From the NCBI GenBank assembly GCA_016844545.1, contig JAENJC010000007.1, forward strand, positions 1 to 13,861: a stretch of DNA of 13,861 nucleotides. The letters run 5' to 3'. Below the pieces are notes generated by a model. It saw only the letters and a program-made list of their open reading frames with translations, had not been told where the DNA came from and searched no databases. Below are positions 12,767-13,861 of the stretch, in pieces (the first letter of the stretch is position 1; each line of letters opens with the position of its first letter). The stretch comes from Deltaproteobacteria bacterium (GTDB lineage Bacteria; Desulfobacterota; JAENJC01). The position numbers were made by a program, and so were the translations under genes.

Positions 12767-12834
12767 AGGATGGGTGCAGTGAAACGCAACCCATCGTTTA
12801 AAGCCGGTTTTGTGTGATGGGTTCCACCCATCCT
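12767..12834. repeat. palindromic repeat with AGGATGGGTG ends
   Basis: The left arm has AGGATGGGTG (12767-12776) and AACCCATC; the right arm has GATGGGTT and CACCCATCCT (12825-12834). The arms pair with an 11-base interruption on the left, giving a long hairpin. It resembles a dispersed repeat found between genes in many bacteria. Confidence 0.7.
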
Positions 12835-12893
12835 ACATTGCTGAATATTGAGGGGTGAACAGCGCCCACCAAAGCAAGAGTTGAATAGGTAGT

Positions 12894-12932
12894 ACAGGCT
12901 TCCAGCCTGTCAACACAGGCAAGATGCCTGTG
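12894..12932. repeat. twin-hairpin repeat (ACAGGCT/AGCCTGT)
   Basis: Two adjacent hairpins share the same stem core. ACAGGCT-tcc-AGCCTGT lies at 12894-12910 and CACAGGC-aagat-GCCTGTG at 12914-12932. Paired GCCTGT hairpins of this type are common dispersed intergenic repeats. Confidence 0.7.
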
Positions 12933-12982
12933 CCATCAGGTGAAATATATGAACGAAAAGTAGAGCTTAAAAAGGAGCCACT

Positions 12983-13327
12983 ATGGACTACGAAAAATAT
13001 TTAACTGATAATGAAAAAGAAGGGGTAAAAGCGTTTGTTGACAAGGTAAAACAGCTTTTAGGCCCGTCACTTATAAAACTTCGCATATTTGGCTCTAAGG
13101 TGAGAGGTGATTTTGATATGGAGTCCGATATTGATATCCTTTTGGTTGTAGAATCCGAAGACTGGCATGTCCGGGGAGAAATTATAAATATTGTTGCTGA
13201 AGTAAATCTGGAGTATAGCTGCAATATATCCCCAGTTATATACACAAGCCGAGAGCATGAGATGAATAAGTATTACAAGACCCTGTTTGTTCAGGAGGTT
13301 GAGAGAGAAGGAGTACCCCTTGCCTGA
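12983..13327 (+). CDS. MNT-type nucleotidyltransferase antitoxin
   Basis: The 114-aa protein is a minimal nucleotidyltransferase. The active-site pattern GSx10DxD is intact: Gly37-Ser38, Asp49 and Asp51 in FGSKVRGDFDMESDID. In MNT/HEPN pairs this enzyme neutralises the HEPN toxin by adding nucleotides (AMP in studied cases) to a tyrosine near the HEPN active site. ATG 12983 follows AAAAGGAG closely. The HEPN start (TTG 13320) overlaps its stop by 8 bp and has AAGGAG within the MNT coding end, so the pair is translationally coupled. Confidence 0.88.
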   Translation: MDYEKYLTDNEKEGVKAFVDKVKQLLGPSLIKLRIFGSKVRGDFDMESDIDILLVVESEDWHVRGEIINIVAEVNLEYSCNISPVIYTSREHEMNKYYKTLFVQEVEREGVPLA

Positions 13328-13393
13328 AAAATATCAAATAGACCTCGCCCTTTTCAGATTGAAAAAGCAAAGGAAAGGTTACGTTCTGCCGAA

Positions 13394-13747
13394 ATGTTAC
13401 TTGAGGCTGGAAACTTGGCAGATTCTCTCGGACGTTCATATTATGCGATATTTACTGCTGCTCGGTCTTTGCTTGCGTTGAAGGGATTAGACAGCAAGAA
13501 ACATTCGGGTGTCATCGCCTTCTTTAACATGCACTTCGTTAAGTCAGGTTTATTGCCAAAGGAGACCTATCCGATTATAGCTGGCGCAAAGGCGGACAGG
13601 GAAAGGGCTGATTATGAAGATTATGTTGAATTCAGCCGGGATGAAGCGGATGGTCAACTGAAGAATGCAAAGGAATTTGTACAAAAGGTGGAGCAGGTTT
13701 TACATGCCTTGATAGATAATCCCACGGTTTTAGAAGGTGGAAAATGA
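13394..13747 (+). CDS. HEPN toxin of the MNT/HEPN pair, 5' end out of frame
   Basis: From ATG 13394 the 117-aa frame gives most of a HEPN domain: LADSLGRSYYAIFTAARSLL, then the conserved RERADYEDYVEF, the R-x-x-x-x-Y region of this family. The first helix is missing from this ORF but is encoded just upstream. In the same frame from ~13355 the reading is QIEKAKERLRSAEM, with no start codon. The natural start is TTG 13320 (MPEKYQIDLALFR), with GAAGGAG 6 bp before it, but it lies in another frame that stops at 13481. The frames would join if the run of five A at 13362-13366 had one more A, or by a -1 slip on AAAAAG. So the gene is frameshifted, mis-sequenced or recoded. Its stop overlaps the mlaF start (ATGA). 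Confidence 0.8.
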   Translation: MLLEAGNLADSLGRSYYAIFTAARSLLALKGLDSKKHSGVIAFFNMHFVKSGLLPKETYPIIAGAKADRERADYEDYVEFSRDEADGQLKNAKEFVQKVEQVLHALIDNPTVLEGGK

Positions 13748-13861
13748 CCACCGAACTCTCCGAACCGATGATAAGGGTAGTTGATCTCTACAAGGCGTTT
13801 GGCCCCAAGAAGGTGCTCCAGGGTGCAAACCTTGAGATTCAGAAGGGCGAGAGCATGGTGG
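13744..13861 (+). CDS. mlaF: MlaF family ABC transporter ATP-binding protein (5' part only)
   Basis: The 39 visible residues (MTTELSEPMIRVVDLYKAFG, then KKVLQGANLEIQKGESMV) are the N terminus of an ABC ATPase just before Walker A. The sequence style and the nearby mlaE point to MlaF, which powers lipid transport with MlaE. ATG 13744 overlaps the HEPN stop by 4 bp (ATGA) and has GAAGGTGG upstream. The separation from mlaE by about 3.1 kb of unrelated genes is abnormal. Assignment as MlaF rather than another ABC ATPase rests mainly on context. Confidence 0.78.
   Translation, partial: MTTELSEPMIRVVDLYKAFGPKKVLQGANLEIQKGESMV

Larger units (their letters stand above)
12573..12982. other. 410-bp gene-free region packed with palindromic repeats
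   Basis: No credible gene is present. In order there are the second copy of the GGGTTTATGCCC repeat, a weak terminator-like hairpin, and three unrelated palindromic elements (listed separately). The ribosome-binding site AAAAGGAG of the MNT gene closes the region. A 63-codon minus-strand open frame here is made of repeat sequence and is not supported. Confidence 0.75.

Noticed and set aside
12603..12794. 63-codon minus-strand open frame
   Set aside because: It is composed of REP-like repeat sequence (VIPNEERNPV is a common repeat translation) and is not a gene.

Overview
The window looks like chromosomal DNA of an uncultured Gram-negative bacterium, probably Nitrospirota or Desulfobacterota-like. 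This is inferred from core genes rich in AGG/AGA Arg and ATA Ile codons, an Mla-type lipid transporter (so an outer membrane), and many short palindromic intergenic repeats. Placement is by impression, not phylogeny.

Layout. 1-1223 (+): 3' part of an ABC-F ATPase gene, split into two frames by a perfect 50-bp tandem duplication across Walker A. 1232-1754 (-): BrnT-type toxin and its antitoxin. 1847-3269 (-): a 459-aa HEPN protein inside what looks like a single integron gene cassette. An attC-like site closes the cassette, and its R'' box is the reverse complement of the sequence at the cassette start. 3242-3560: repeat-rich spacer. 3561-4362 (-): UPF0175 antitoxin and DUF3368 PIN toxin, toxin first, with a promoter predicting a leaderless mRNA. 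4494-7100 (+): mutS. 7149-8636 (+): moaC-moaA. 8643-9779 (+): alanine racemase with no ATG/GTG/TTG start; ATT is the best candidate. 9852-10622 (+): MlaE-type permease. 10716-12572 (+): secreted coiled-coil protein with a C-terminal DUF1566 domain whose last ~40 residues look like the variable region of a diversity-generating retroelement (DGR). 12573-12982: cluster of palindromic repeats. 12983-13747 (+): MNT/HEPN toxin-antitoxin pair, HEPN frame broken near its 5' end. 13744-13861 (+): start of the MlaF-type ATPase.

How it fits together. Housekeeping genes (ABC-F, mutS, moaCA, alr, mlaE/mlaF) form the backbone, and accessory modules occupy two gaps. The first, between ABC-F and mutS, holds three minus-strand defence or toxin modules. 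The second, about 3.1 kb, sits between mlaE and mlaF, which normally adjoin, and holds the DUF1566 protein and the MNT/HEPN pair. The most notable signals are the solo integron cassette with an uncharacterised HEPN protein, the DGR-like variable region with no reverse transcriptase in view, and the alr gene lacking a normal start codon. No integrase, reverse transcriptase, transposase, tRNA, rRNA or CRISPR array is visible.
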